This document shows, in pieces, positions 42,071-51,301 of a DNA stretch of 64,000 nt; the stretch's first letter is position 1; each line of letters opens with the position of its first letter. Both the position numbers and the translations under genes were made by a program. Where the stretch lies: contig JAKBEU010000002.1 of the NCBI GenBank assembly GCA_021833625.1, positions 1 to 64,000 of the forward strand, written 5' to 3'. Origin of the DNA: a bacterium. Its GTDB lineage: Bacteria; Patescibacteriota; Microgenomatia; UBA1406; GWC2-37-13. The notes beneath the pieces were generated by a model that was not told the origin of the DNA, did not search any database, and was given only the letters and a program-made list of their open reading frames with translations.

Positions 42071-42744
42071 AATTCGTATCCTCCTTTTTGCATATCTTTC
42101 AAAAGCTTTCCTTGTTTTAAGACAAGTACGCGCTTTTTCATGCTGTTTACGATATCCGTATTATGCGTTGCAATAATAATCGTTCTTTCATGTTCTATTT
42201 TTTTGAAAATCTTCATAATATCCCAGGTCGTTTTCGGGTCAAGATTTCCTGTCGGTTCATCGGCAAGTATGATGCGCCGGTCACCGCACAGTGCGCGTGC
42301 TATTGCAACCCGTTGCAGTTCTCCTGCCGAAAGTTGGACGGGGAAGTGCTGTTTTTTATCCTCAAGACCAACGAGTGACAACACCTCTTTCACTTCTTCC
42401 CTTATCTTGTTTTTGGAAAGGTCCTGGATGCGAAGGCCAAGTGCGACATTTTCAAAAACATCCTTATCCTGTAAGACTTTGAAATCCTGGAATACGACAC
42501 CGATATGTTTGCGAAGTTCTTCTAATTTTGTATATTTTTTACTTGATATGTCCTGATCGTCCACGATGACGGAACCGGATGTCGGATACAAATCGCCCAA
42601 AATAAGATTGAGAATAGTCGTTTTTCCGGCGCCTGAGGTTCCCACCAAAAAGACAAACTCATTGTCCTCTATATTAAACGTCACGTCAGACAATGCTGCG
42701 TTTCCGAGGGGATATAATTTTGAAACGGTATCAAATTGAATCAT
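42067..42744 (-). CDS. ftsE: Cell-division ATP-binding protein FtsE
   Basis: 225 aa ABC ATPase with Walker A GTSGAGKTTILN, signature LSAGELQRVAIARAL, Walker B ILADEPTGNLD and the H-loop ATHN. The short form and pairing with ftsX are diagnostic. Forms the FtsEX complex at the septum, with the coiled-coil peptidase as likely target. Confidence 0.96.
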   Translation of the reverse strand: MIQFDTVSKLYPLGNAALSDVTFNIEDNEFVFLVGTSGAGKTTILNLILGDLYPTSGSVIVDDQDISSKKYTKLEELRKHIGVVFQDFKVLQDKDVFENVALGLRIQDLSKNKIREEVKEVLSLVGLEDKKQHFPVQLSAGELQRVAIARALCGDRRIILADEPTGNLDPKTTWDIMKIFKKIEHERTIIIATHNTDIVNSMKKRVLVLKQGKLLKDMQKGGYEL

Positions 42745-42749
42745 GTATA

Positions 42750-43187
42750 TTATTGAACTTCAACTAATCCGACGTCCATAAGCCATCCTGCTTTTTGACT
42801 TTGATATGTCTGTCCCCATACCTTAACTTTTTTTCCGACATATTTTGACAAATCCACGGTAGAAGAGGTGAGGTAGGCTGTTTGTGATTCACCACCGGGA
42901 CGTTCAAGATGAAAGCTTCCCTCTCCGTCCATACCCCCCACTCTCAAAATTCCCTCAGAACTGTCTTTAAAGTTTTTTTTGTCACTGACTCCCGCTGATG
43001 TGCTTGTCTGAACTTTTGCCCCGTTCGCACCGCTATTTGTTACGGAGGGATTTGATCTGTGTGCCAAATAATATCCTCCAAAGCCTCCGCCAACGGCAAA
43101 AACGACGAACAATAAAATAGAGGCAAAAAGCGGAACTGTTTTTGGTTTATTTGTATCGAGAGAGTGCATGAATCCTGTGGTTTTCAT
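42750..43187 (-). CDS. Membrane-anchored hypothetical protein, OB-fold-like
   Basis: 145 aa. One N-terminal membrane helix (VPLFASILLFVVFAVGGGFG), a Ser/Thr/Asn-rich spacer, then a small beta-domain (about 75-145) with VDLSKYVGKKVKVWGQTYQS, the pattern of an OB-fold or DUF5666-like stretch. The domain is outside the cell. It ends 6 nt before ftsE, so it may be co-expressed with the division genes. Function is unknown. Confidence 0.6.
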   Translation of the reverse strand: MKTTGFMHSLDTNKPKTVPLFASILLFVVFAVGGGFGGYYLAHRSNPSVTNSGANGAKVQTSTSAGVSDKKNFKDSSEGILRVGGMDGEGSFHLERPGGESQTAYLTSSTVDLSKYVGKKVKVWGQTYQSQKAGWLMDVGLVEVQ

Positions 43188-43221
43188 ATGTTATTAGCAT
43201 AGCACTGTTGGATAAAAAAAT

Positions 43222-43440
43222 CTAGACATCTTTCAGAAGGGAAGATATTTTTATGTGGAGTTTTCGGGCTATCTTGTATAAAGTTCGCACCGACGGGTTG
43301 GCACGACCTCTCTCAAGGCGCGTAAGGTATGTTCTGTCCATGTCGGCGATATATGCAAGATCATCCTGCGACAATTTCCTTTTTTTTCTTGCTGACGAGA
43401 TCTGTTTGCCGATTTTCGAATAAATAAAATTCCCCTTCAT
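43222..43440 (-). CDS. Small XRE-family transcriptional regulator
   Basis: 72 aa from the ATG at 43440 (MKGNFIYSKIGKQI); the open frame continues upstream as a hydrophobic stretch that is not part of this family. A complete Cro/C1-type helix-turn-helix: IGKQISSARKKRKLSQDDLA, then YIADMDRTYLTRLERGRANP and LYKIARKLHIKIS. Similar to stand-alone SinR-like regulators. The target is unknown. It lies between rpoD and ftsE transcription units. Confidence 0.85.
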   Translation of the reverse strand: MKGNFIYSKIGKQISSARKKRKLSQDDLAYIADMDRTYLTRLERGRANPSVRTLYKIARKLHIKISSLLKDV

Positions 43441-43512
43441 ACCGATATAGATGAAGGTTACAGCGCAGACAAATAAAACGCAGCGGCTTATAAACCACAA
43501 AAATTAAAAATA

Positions 43513-43554
43513 GAGCATTGCGATAAGCTAAAAAATTCATTAGCGGTATTGCTC
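43513..43554 (-). terminator. Possible rpoD terminator
   Basis: On the minus strand, GAGCA...TGCTC encloses a second stem GCTAA...TTAGC, followed by TATTTTTAATTTTT. The stem is interrupted, so strength is uncertain. Confidence 0.4.
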
Positions 43555-43567
43555 TCCAGGAAACGTT

Positions 43568-44659
43568 TTAATCGAGAAAGTCGCGGAGTTTGCGTGCGCG
43601 TGTTGGATGTTTCAGTTTTCGGATTGCTTTTGCCTCAATTTGGCGGATGCGTTCGCGAGTAACCTTAAATTCTTTTCCGACTTCTTCGAGAGTTTTTGGT
43701 TTTCCATCATCGAGTCCAAAGCGCATAATAAGAACTTTCTTTTCACGGGGAGAAAGGGTCTCCAAAACCTTGTTCATTGCTTCTTTCAGGAGTTCTTTTG
43801 AAACCTTATCATAAAGGGTCGGTTGAGACTGATCGCTTACGAACTGTTCAAGAGTTGCCTCTTTGTCGTCTCCAACGGGAGTGGAAAGCGATTTTGGCTG
43901 CTGGGAAATTTTCATTAGGTTTTCTATTTCCTCAGTCGTAAATTCCATTTCTTTGGCAATTTCCTTTACATGAGGTTCACGGCCAAGTTTTTGAGTGAGC
44001 TTTCGTTGTGTTTTGTAGAAACGGTTAATTTGATCAACCATGTGGACAGGAATACGGATGGTTCTTGACTGGTCGGCAATGGCACGTGTTATGGCTTGAC
44101 GAATCCACCATGTCGCATAAGTTGAGAACTTGTATCCTCGTCTCCAATCATATTTTTCAACTCCACGGATAAGACCTTTATTACCTTCTTGGATAAGATC
44201 AAGAAATGAAAGACGGCGCCCCAAATATTTTTTTGCAATAGAAACGACAAGACGGAGATTTGCTTTAATAAGCTTTTCTTTTGCATCTTCACTCCCTTTT
44301 TCATATGCTTTTGCAAGCTCTATTTCGTTTTCAAACTTAAGAAGGGGAGTTCGTCCGATTTCCTTGAGATATTTTTTTATCGGATCAAGAGACTCGCCGT
44401 GTTTTGCCGTGATAAGTTGTTCCAGTTCTTTTTCCACCTCTTCAGCAGATTTGTGTACCTCTTCTTCCTCGCGAGTTGAAATTGTTTCAAAAATATCTAT
44501 TCCTTTCCGCAGAGCACTATTGAAGAATTCGTCGATTTCGAGTATGTGTTTTTCCGGTTCATTACAAAAAAGAAAAATATCATCTTGTAGAATAAACCCG
44601 TCATCCTCCCCCTGTTGAAGAAGCTCTTTAAATGTTTTTGGGGTCTTTTGCTTTGTCAT
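43568..44659 (-). CDS. rpoD: RNA polymerase primary sigma factor (sigma-70)
   Basis: 363 aa. Region 1.2 ([16 protein letters not shown]), region 2 with the core-binding and -10 helix ([20 protein letters not shown], then [20 protein letters not shown]), region 3 ([20 protein letters not shown]) and region 4 ([20 protein letters not shown], then [19 protein letters not shown]). The group-1 N-terminal region 1.1 is short or divergent. This is the housekeeping sigma factor; the promoters noted in this window (TTGACA-17-TATAAT and extended -10) are of the type it should recognise. dnaG lies directly upstream, giving the ancient dnaG-rpoD pair. Confidence 0.97.
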   Translation of the reverse strand: MTKQKTPKTFKELLQQGEDDGFILQDDIFLFCNEPEKHILEIDEFFNSALRKGIDIFETISTREEEEVHKSAEEVEKELEQLITAKHGESLDPIKKYLKEIGRTPLLKFENEIELAKAYEKGSEDAKEKLIKANLRLVVSIAKKYLGRRLSFLDLIQEGNKGLIRGVEKYDWRRGYKFSTYATWWIRQAITRAIADQSRTIRIPVHMVDQINRFYKTQRKLTQKLGREPHVKEIAKEMEFTTEEIENLMKISQQPKSLSTPVGDDKEATLEQFVSDQSQPTLYDKVSKELLKEAMNKVLETLSPREKKVLIMRFGLDDGKPKTLEEVGKEFKVTRERIRQIEAKAIRKLKHPTRARKLRDFLD

Positions 44660-44672
44660 AATACTGGTAATT

Positions 44673-46424
44673 TTATACTGTCGAGCTCATTTTTTCCAGT
44701 TCTTTTAAAGAAGTTTGGATTATGCGTAGTTTTTCGCCCTGTTTTTCCTCAGGAAGGGACAGAATTTCCTTCATTTTTTCTTTAAGCGATTTTTTCTTCA
44801 ATTCGTACGCGATTTTTTCAATAGAGACTTCTTCCGTCTCGTTTTTTGACGTTGCATGAAGGTATAGTTTGTCGACAACCGAGGCTAGTTCCGGGGCTAA
44901 AGACTTTATGAAAGAATTGATATCAAACGAGGTATTTTTTTCCATATATAAAGCAAGTTTCTGAAAGATTATCCCGTATGAAGGAATGGTAAAGTCTCCA
45001 ACGGAGAGAATTGAATTTGCTTTTTCGATGATTTTTTTATTGTCGGGGCAGTTGAGGAGGGACTCAAGGATATATTCCTGGAGAAGAAGTTCACGGGAAG
45101 TCTTCTCGACACGTTCTTCTTTCTTACTAAAGACAACGCGGCGTTTTTGTTTTTGGTTTCGCAGTACCTGCATGATACTGTCTTCGCTTACGTCCAGAAT
45201 ACGGCTTAGCTGTTTTATGTAGTATGACTGGACGATGGGGTTGATGATGGAGTTAATGAAGGGTGCAATTTCCTCACCTATGCGTTTTTTGTTAAACGGG
45301 TCAATGGGTGGATATTTTTTGATGAACAAATCAATTAAGAAATCGTATACGGGAACAGATTTTTTTAGTGACTGCTTAAATTGAAGCTCATTTTGTCTTA
45401 TTAATTCATCAGGGTCTTTTCCGCCTTCGTTAACGATAACCGAAAGCTCAAATCCCATCGGTTCCGCAATTTCAATTGCCCGACGTATCGCCTCTTCTCC
45501 TGCTTTATCACTGTCGAGTGCCAACATTATTTTATTCGTGTATCTCTTGATAAGCTGCAATTGCTCGGTGGTAAGCGCTGTGCCTTTAATTGCAACAATA
45601 TTGCTTATGCCGTGCTGAAAGGGCGTGATCATGTCGAATTCTCCCTCAACAATAATAATGCCGTCCTCTTTTTTTACCGCCTCTTTGGTGATATCAAGGC
45701 CAAAAAGCATTGTCCGTTTGTGGTAAAGCATCGTTTCCGGAGAATTGACGTACTTTGCCTCTTTTTCCCCCGTAAGGATACGGCCGGAGAATCCGACGGT
45801 GTTCCCCCGGTGGTCCTTAAGAGGGAACATGAGCCGACCGCGGAAGCGGTCATAAATGCGTCCGCTATCTGCCTTGTTTACCAGTCCCGCATCCATAAGT
45901 TCGCTTTTTGTATACCCTTTTTTTTGAAGGAATCGGGAAAGGGAGTCCCACGAAGAAGGGGCGTATCCTATTTGGAATGTCTCAATAATTTTGTCATGTA
46001 TTCCTCTGTTTTTAATATACTCCAAAGCATTTTTTCCAATGGGAGACTTCGTCAAAATATAGTTATAAAATTCGGCAGATTTCTTATTTAGCCCGATAAG
46101 ACGGTCTTTATAATGTGCCTGTTTATCTTGGATAGGAATATTATTAATCTCAACTCCGTATTTTTGACCGAGTTCGGAGAGTGCTTCGGGGAATGAAAGG
46201 TGTTCCCACTTCATATAAAACGCAATGGCGTCTCCTCCTACTCCGCATGCACCGAAACAATGCCATAGTTGGCGTTCCGGAGAGACGACGAAGGAAGGCG
46301 TTTTTTCCTGATGGAAAGGGCAAAGTCCTTTGAAGTTTCGTCCCATCTTTTTCAGCTTTACGACCGACCCTATCAGTTCAATGATGTCAATCTTTTCTTT
46401 TAATTGTTCTATCGAGGCTTCCAT
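44673..46424 (-). CDS. dnaG: DNA primase DnaG
   Basis: 583 aa from the ATG at 46424 ([19 protein letters not shown]); upstream codons in frame are not typical. CHC2 zinc-binding domain ([13 protein letters not shown] with [10 protein letters not shown]), catalytic core with TOPRIM motifs [10 protein letters not shown] and [12 protein letters not shown], and a helical C-terminal DnaB-interaction domain. Makes RNA primers at the fork. Followed by rpoD with a 13-nt gap. Confidence 0.96.
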   Translation of the reverse strand: MEASIEQLKEKIDIIELIGSVVKLKKMGRNFKGLCPFHQEKTPSFVVSPERQLWHCFGACGVGGDAIAFYMKWEHLSFPEALSELGQKYGVEINNIPIQDKQAHYKDRLIGLNKKSAEFYNYILTKSPIGKNALEYIKNRGIHDKIIETFQIGYAPSSWDSLSRFLQKKGYTKSELMDAGLVNKADSGRIYDRFRGRLMFPLKDHRGNTVGFSGRILTGEKEAKYVNSPETMLYHKRTMLFGLDITKEAVKKEDGIIIVEGEFDMITPFQHGISNIVAIKGTALTTEQLQLIKRYTNKIMLALDSDKAGEEAIRRAIEIAEPMGFELSVIVNEGGKDPDELIRQNELQFKQSLKKSVPVYDFLIDLFIKKYPPIDPFNKKRIGEEIAPFINSIINPIVQSYYIKQLSRILDVSEDSIMQVLRNQKQKRRVVFSKKEERVEKTSRELLLQEYILESLLNCPDNKKIIEKANSILSVGDFTIPSYGIIFQKLALYMEKNTSFDINSFIKSLAPELASVVDKLYLHATSKNETEEVSIEKIAYELKKKSLKEKMKEILSLPEEKQGEKLRIIQTSLKELEKMSSTV

Positions 46425-46432
46425 GTGGCTTA

Positions 46433-46438
46433 ATTCTA
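46433..46438 (-). promoter_or_regulatory. Extended -10 promoter of dnaG-rpoD (leaderless)
   Basis: TGATAGAAT on the minus strand, an extended -10; TAGAAT ends 8 nt before the dnaG ATG. Confidence 0.55.
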
Positions 46439-46473
46439 TCAAATAGTACTTGCTTTTTTGCACAATTCAACCG

Positions 46474-46479
46474 TATAAT
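46474..46479 (+). promoter_or_regulatory. Promoter -10 of the PilM-LytR_C gene
   Basis: TATAAT with TTGCTT (46450-46455) 18 nt upstream; the ATG at 46501 lies 21 nt downstream. Divergent from the dnaG promoter. Confidence 0.5.
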
Positions 46480-46500
46480 GGTACTTAAGTAACAAAACTT

Positions 46501-47973
46501 ATGCTTTATATCTATATTGGACAACATACAATTAAGGCTCTGCAGGTCAACAAATCGCTCCTTGGCCAGTACAGCGTAAAACACGCGGAAAAAAAGTTCA
46601 GCGTCCAGTTATTGAAAGCAGGAAGAATATCGCATACCGACATTGTTGCTTCCGCCATAAAAGAGGTTGTCTCCCATCTGTCGGCCCAGCCGGTAAAAGA
46701 GAAGCAGGTTTATCTCATTCTTCCACAGGATGCATTTTATTTTTTCCGTTCTGAGGTTCCAAACGATATGGCGGCATCAGCTGTTACGTCATTTGTAAAA
46801 GAGAAAGCCCGCTCCATTCTTCCTCCTCATCTTGATTCCGTATTTTTTGACTTTGTCTGTACTGAAAATGAAAATAAAAAAATAATCAGTTTGTATGCGG
46901 TTGAAGAATCAGTGGTAAAGGCCTATTCAGATACGTTAAAGTTGGTAGATTTGCAGCTGGCCTCCGTTCTTCCCGATACGCTTGCGTACTATAAACTGTT
47001 TGAAAAGACGCTTCGAAAAGGAAAAATAGAGCACATCCTGTACGGGCTGTATGAAGAAGATTTAATTTCAGCATATCTGTACGACTCATTCGGACTGCTT
47101 CAGAAAGAAGCATTTGAAGAAAAATTGACGGGCGGAAAAGGAGTTGAAGAACTTTTGAAAAAAATAGGCGTCGAATTTGAAGAAAAACACCACAAAATTA
47201 ACAGACTCATTTTGTCCGGAAGCTTATCGGAAAATGTGAGGCAGGATACGTTCACGAAAGACGTAGGAATTTGGACAAATCCCTTAAAGCGGATTCTTCC
47301 CCATTTTTACAGCGAATACGTAAAGATGTTGGTTCCACAGGATAATCAGCCTTTCCCGGTGCTGCAGTTTGATATTTGCTTTGGAGCACTTATTTTTTCC
47401 ATTGAAAACAATAAGTTTTCCTTGACGAAAAACAGATTCAGTCCGTCCTTAAGTGTTATGAGCCAACAACCTTTCAAGCAAAAAAGTTTCGCTATGCCGG
47501 GTATCCGCATTCCGAAGGAATTATTTTTGTTTGTCATTTCTTTTGCCGGCTCGTTTTTGCTATTTACTTTGTTGACTCAGTCGCCGCTTGGGTTTAATAT
47601 GCGTTTTTCCTCACTTCACTTAGCAAAGCCGACGCCGACCCCAACGAAAGCACCTCTACCGACTGCGACTCCGACTCCTGCCATTAAAAAAGACACGCTC
47701 AAAATAAAAGTGTTAAACGGATCAGGTACCGTGGGAAAAGCATCTGATGTTAAGACTGCCCTCAAGGACAAAGGGTATTTGGACGTTGTTACGGGGAATG
47801 CCGATGCATTTGATTTCACGAAAACAGAGATTGCGGTTAAGAAAGGAAGCGAATACCTCTTTTCTACAATTGAGAATGACATTGTCGATTATGTTCAGGC
47901 GCCAAAACAGACGGTGCTTGATGCAAAAGAAACCGCGGATGTCGTCATAACGGTAGGAAAGGACTTCAAATGA
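46501..47973 (+). CDS. PilM-like ATPase-fold protein fused to LytR_C domain
   Basis: 490 aa. Residues 1 to about 300 have the actin/PilM-like plan (MLYIYIGQHTIKALQVNK, then VYLILPQDAFYFFRSEVPND, and DICFGALIFS near 300). A membrane helix (about 340-360), a Pro/Thr linker (PTPTPTKAPLPTATPTPA) and an extracytoplasmic C-terminal LytR_C domain (about 400-490, LKIKVLNGSGTVGKASDVKT, ending VVITVGKDF) follow. The LytR C-terminal domain normally occurs with LCP phosphotransferases that attach wall glycopolymers. The fusion would link a cytoplasmic type IV pilus-type or division ATPase fold with a wall-binding domain. Function is inferred; cell-surface or pilus assembly is the most likely area. Confidence 0.7.
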   Translation: MLYIYIGQHTIKALQVNKSLLGQYSVKHAEKKFSVQLLKAGRISHTDIVASAIKEVVSHLSAQPVKEKQVYLILPQDAFYFFRSEVPNDMAASAVTSFVKEKARSILPPHLDSVFFDFVCTENENKKIISLYAVEESVVKAYSDTLKLVDLQLASVLPDTLAYYKLFEKTLRKGKIEHILYGLYEEDLISAYLYDSFGLLQKEAFEEKLTGGKGVEELLKKIGVEFEEKHHKINRLILSGSLSENVRQDTFTKDVGIWTNPLKRILPHFYSEYVKMLVPQDNQPFPVLQFDICFGALIFSIENNKFSLTKNRFSPSLSVMSQQPFKQKSFAMPGIRIPKELFLFVISFAGSFLLFTLLTQSPLGFNMRFSSLHLAKPTPTPTKAPLPTATPTPAIKKDTLKIKVLNGSGTVGKASDVKTALKDKGYLDVVTGNADAFDFTKTEIAVKKGSEYLFSTIENDIVDYVQAPKQTVLDAKETADVVITVGKDFK

Positions 47974-47987
47974 TATAATTCTTACCT

Positions 47988-49004
47988 ATGGATAATGAAA
48001 AAGAGGAACTGCAGAGGAAGTTACAGAACATTCTCACGCGTTTAAATCTTCCCCAAAAAAAAGACGAAATTTCTTCACTTGAAAAATTAACCTACGACGG
48101 TCAGTTCTGGAGCGAACCAAAAAAAGCCTCTGATGTCTTAAAAAAAATATCCATATTAAAAAAAGAAGTAGACGACCTTGAAATGATGCAACTTCTTGTT
48201 GAAGAAGAGGATTTAGCTGCTGCTAAAAAAATGATTTCCGACTATGAGATTCTTCTTTTCTTGTCCGGGCCGTATGACAGAGGGGATGCTGTTTTTTCCA
48301 TTCATGCCGGTCAGGGAGGAACGGAAGCAATGGACTGGTCACAGATGCTCTTTAGGATGTATACGCGCTATATAGAAAAAAAAGGATGGAAATACGAACT
48401 TGTAGATAGGATGGAAGGAGAAGAGGCAGGAATAAAAAGTGTAACTATCTCGGTACACGGACAGTTCGCATACGGATACCTGAAAGCGGAAAACGGCGTG
48501 CATAGACTGGTTCGCCAATCACCGTTTAACGCTGATAAACTGCGTCAGACTTCGTTTGCGCTTGTGGAAGCACTCCCCGTTATCGAAGATAAAGAAATTG
48601 AAGTGCGGGACGAAGACATTGAATGGCAGTTTTATCGGGCAGGAGGACACGGGGGGCAAAACGTCAACAAAGTGTCAACCGCCGTACGTATCATCCACAA
48701 ACCGACCGGCATTATTGTTTCCTGTCAGACGGAAAGAGCGCAATTGCAGAACCGAGAAAACGCTCTCAAAATTCTTCGTTCAAAATTGTGGCAAATAGAA
48801 CAGGAGAAAAGGGAAAAGACGCTTGAAGGATTTAAAACGGAAAAAATCGCTTCATTCGGAAGACAGATCCGCTCCTATGTTCTGCATCCGTACAAACTCG
48901 TAAAAGATCTCCGTACGGGATACGAAGAACACAACGCGGAAAGAGTGTTGGACGGCGACCTTGACCTTCTTATCGAGAACTTTCTTAAAAAAGAGAAAAA
49001 ATAA
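47988..49004 (+). CDS. prfB: Peptide chain release factor 2
   Basis: 338 aa. The stop-codon-reading tripeptide SPF at 178-180 marks RF2 (UAA/UGA) rather than RF1 (PxT), and GGQ at 222-224 in [13 protein letters not shown] is the hydrolysis motif. The reading frame is continuous: the programmed +1 frameshift seen in many bacterial prfB genes is absent. Presence of RF2 argues that UGA is a stop, unlike in Gracilibacteria and Absconditabacteria. Confidence 0.97.
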   Translation: MDNEKEELQRKLQNILTRLNLPQKKDEISSLEKLTYDGQFWSEPKKASDVLKKISILKKEVDDLEMMQLLVEEEDLAAAKKMISDYEILLFLSGPYDRGDAVFSIHAGQGGTEAMDWSQMLFRMYTRYIEKKGWKYELVDRMEGEEAGIKSVTISVHGQFAYGYLKAENGVHRLVRQSPFNADKLRQTSFALVEALPVIEDKEIEVRDEDIEWQFYRAGGHGGQNVNKVSTAVRIIHKPTGIIVSCQTERAQLQNRENALKILRSKLWQIEQEKREKTLEGFKTEKIASFGRQIRSYVLHPYKLVKDLRTGYEEHNAERVLDGDLDLLIENFLKKEKK

Positions 49005-49009
49005 ACAAT

Positions 49010-49038
49010 TTGAATTGTACACGCAGATTTTGTACAGT
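49010..49038 (+). promoter_or_regulatory. Promoter of the CPBP-like gene (leaderless)
   Basis: TTGAAT (49010-49015), 17 nt, TACAGT (49033-49038). The ATG at 49044 lies 5 nt downstream. Confidence 0.5.
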
Positions 49039-49043
49039 TAGGT

Positions 49044-49700
49044 ATGGCAAAAGGAGAAGTTTCAAAAACTCAAAGAGTGTTGAATGTATGGGCAATCATT
49101 CTCATACTATGGAGTATTTATCGGGCGACATTCAAGACGGACTTACCTGTCTGGGTTGATGAGTTTATCGCGAAGCCATTACTCTTCCTGTTTCCGATTT
49201 ATTGGTTTGTTACAAAAAGTGAAAAAAAGAATTTTCTGGCAGGGGTAGGGCTAAACAGAAAAAATATTAAGAACAATATTCTTTTTGGATTGGGAGTGGG
49301 TCTGCTATTCGTTCTTCTTGCACTTACTGTCCGCTTGATGAAAACGGGTAATTTTCCGTCCATTTCTTTATCTTTAACCTCACTTGTATGGATTTTGTCA
49401 TCCTGTGCGGCGGCATTTTCAGAACAGATCGTCTCAACCGGTTTTGTTTTTAACCGTTTGCAACATGAGTCAAAATATCTTGTAAAGCCTATTATATATT
49501 CCGCTCTCTTATTTTTTTTCCTCCACGTTCCCGTACTGTTCGGGGTAGATAAAATTGCCTCTTCAACTCTTATACAAATGATCGCACTTAACACGACGGT
49601 AAGCGTTATGACCTCTCTCATTTTTGTGATGAGGAAAGACACACTCGCGCCAATAATAATCCAGACATTGTATCTTCTGAGTCTTCCGATACTTCTTTAA
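49044..49700 (+). CDS. CPBP-like membrane protein, degenerate protease motif
   Basis: 218 aa with about six membrane helices. The layout resembles the CPBP intramembrane protease (Abi) family: the segment AAFSEQIVSTGFVFNRLQHE stands where the EExxxR motif is expected and FFFLHVPVLFG where FxxxH is expected. The second Glu is Gln and the arginine is displaced, so cleavage activity is doubtful. The stop overlaps the convergent GT39 gene by 4 nt. Function unknown. Confidence 0.6.
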   Translation: MAKGEVSKTQRVLNVWAIILILWSIYRATFKTDLPVWVDEFIAKPLLFLFPIYWFVTKSEKKNFLAGVGLNRKNIKNNILFGLGVGLLFVLLALTVRLMKTGNFPSISLSLTSLVWILSSCAAAFSEQIVSTGFVFNRLQHESKYLVKPIIYSALLFFFLHVPVLFGVDKIASSTLIQMIALNTTVSVMTSLIFVMRKDTLAPIIIQTLYLLSLPILL

Positions 49701-51301
49701 TTTCCGTATATTTCAAACATGGGCTCTCCTTGTGGCGCGATAACTGTTGGTTTGTAGTCTTTTTTTAAGCCCTCAAAGTCATTCCGCGACCCGACGACAA
49801 CGGCATTTTTTTCCAACACCTTTGGATCTTTAAAAGTGAAAATAAATTTATCAAACCCTTTTACCTGTCCGAACCCGTATTCATCAGGAGACGACAAGTG
49901 TGCCTGTTTTTGATACTTTTGCGGGGGATATTGTGTGTAAAACAGCGTAAAGATGTAGGGCATTCCAATATCTGAGGTAATGTAAAAACGGTCGTACTTA
50001 TCGTAATTCTTGTTTATGAATTCTCCTACCTCCCTGTATCCGCATTGCCATGCATGGATGGTGGTAAGTCGTTTCGGATAATGGAATAAGTAAAAGTCCC
50101 ATTGGGAAACGGCAAAGTATCCAAATGCACAGATAAGGACACCAACAAGGAAATAAAAATAAACATTCTTTTTTACGCTTTGGAATATAACAACGATTGC
50201 ATATGCTGCAAGAATTGAAACGGGAACGAGAAGAAAGAGCGTTCTCGTGAGCGATTGAGTAGCCCAAGACAGGGAGGCGGAAAGGGGAGAGAAAAAAAGA
50301 ATAAACAACAGAACAAATCGCCATTTTTCCTTTTTTTGGAATATAAGGACGATACCGGCCAAAAAGAGGAAGTACTCAATAGGCGTAATAAGTCCCATTC
50401 CCTTATATCCGAATCTGTCGTTTCCGTCTCCATTCTGGAGTAAAAATTGAGGAGAAAAATAACTTATGTGTTCAAAAAATATATCTTTTGTCCCGATAAG
50501 AAGAGGATGGTATAGGTATCTTATTCCTCCTTCGGTTTTGAGTTCCTGAACTTTTAGCTGAGTGCCGGGATTTGAAAAAAATAATAAATTTTTTAACCGC
50601 TCCGGCTTGTAGATGACATCTGACACACTAAAAAGTCCGACAACAAATACGATAAGAGCAAGAACTCCGATATTTTTTTTCAGTTGTTTTGTCTGAATAA
50701 AATATATGGCGGCTGAAACAAAAAAGAGGGCCGCAAATAACCGTCCCGGGTGATAGGAAAAAAGCATGAGGAGAAGAGAGAGACTGAACAAAAGCCCTCC
50801 CATTATATTTTTCTTTTTCAAGAAACGAAGAAGAAAGAAAAGAGTTGTTGTAGTAAGAAGGGCTGCCAAATATGCCTCATGGGTCTGGCGCGAAATAATA
50901 TGCAGCCCGAGAGACACTGCGCTAAAAAAAGCGGCAATGAGAGCAACCCTGTTTTTATTGAATAATTCCTTTGCAAGAAAAAAGACAGCCAGCGGAAAAA
51001 GGAGGGAAAGAAATGCGTTTGGACTTCGGGCGCCCATTTCATTCAGTCCAAAAAGAGCAATAAAGGGAACTGAGAGGTAGGAGAAGAGTGGCATTTTATA
51101 ATCTCCAAATGACTTCAATCGAAGAGGAAGGAATGTTCCGTATTCGTCTTTTCCGGTTTTTAGGATTGAGTACGCGTTATAGCTGAAAGCCGCCTCGTCC
51201 GAGTTAAAACATGGGGGAGAAGGGATGCGAAAATTGAGGACAGTTAAGAAAAAAGAGATAAGGGAAATAACAACAAGTGCGATTATTGTTTTTTTTGTCA
51301 T
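49697..51301 (-). CDS. GT39-family membrane glycosyltransferase
   Basis: 534 aa, about ten membrane helices. The first periplasmic loop has the acidic motif FNSDEAAFSYNAYSILKTGK expected for GT-C enzymes of the PMT/ArnT group, where the DE pair is catalytic. The C-terminal part is a soluble extracytoplasmic domain. These enzymes transfer a sugar from a polyprenyl-phosphate donor to a protein or glycolipid on the outer face of the membrane. It is the last of a minus-strand run with 4-nt overlaps. Confidence 0.82.
   Translation of the reverse strand: MTKKTIIALVVISLISFFLTVLNFRIPSPPCFNSDEAAFSYNAYSILKTGKDEYGTFLPLRLKSFGDYKMPLFSYLSVPFIALFGLNEMGARSPNAFLSLLFPLAVFFLAKELFNKNRVALIAAFFSAVSLGLHIISRQTHEAYLAALLTTTTLFFLLRFLKKKNIMGGLLFSLSLLLMLFSYHPGRLFAALFFVSAAIYFIQTKQLKKNIGVLALIVFVVGLFSVSDVIYKPERLKNLLFFSNPGTQLKVQELKTEGGIRYLYHPLLIGTKDIFFEHISYFSPQFLLQNGDGNDRFGYKGMGLITPIEYFLFLAGIVLIFQKKEKWRFVLLFILFFSPLSASLSWATQSLTRTLFLLVPVSILAAYAIVVIFQSVKKNVYFYFLVGVLICAFGYFAVSQWDFYLFHYPKRLTTIHAWQCGYREVGEFINKNYDKYDRFYITSDIGMPYIFTLFYTQYPPQKYQKQAHLSSPDEYGFGQVKGFDKFIFTFKDPKVLEKNAVVVGSRNDFEGLKKDYKPTVIAPQGEPMFEIYGN

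Noticed and set aside
47988-49004. Programmed frameshift in prfB
   Set aside because: The frame is continuous from the first ATG to the GGQ and end; no CTTTGA-type slippery stop is present near the start.
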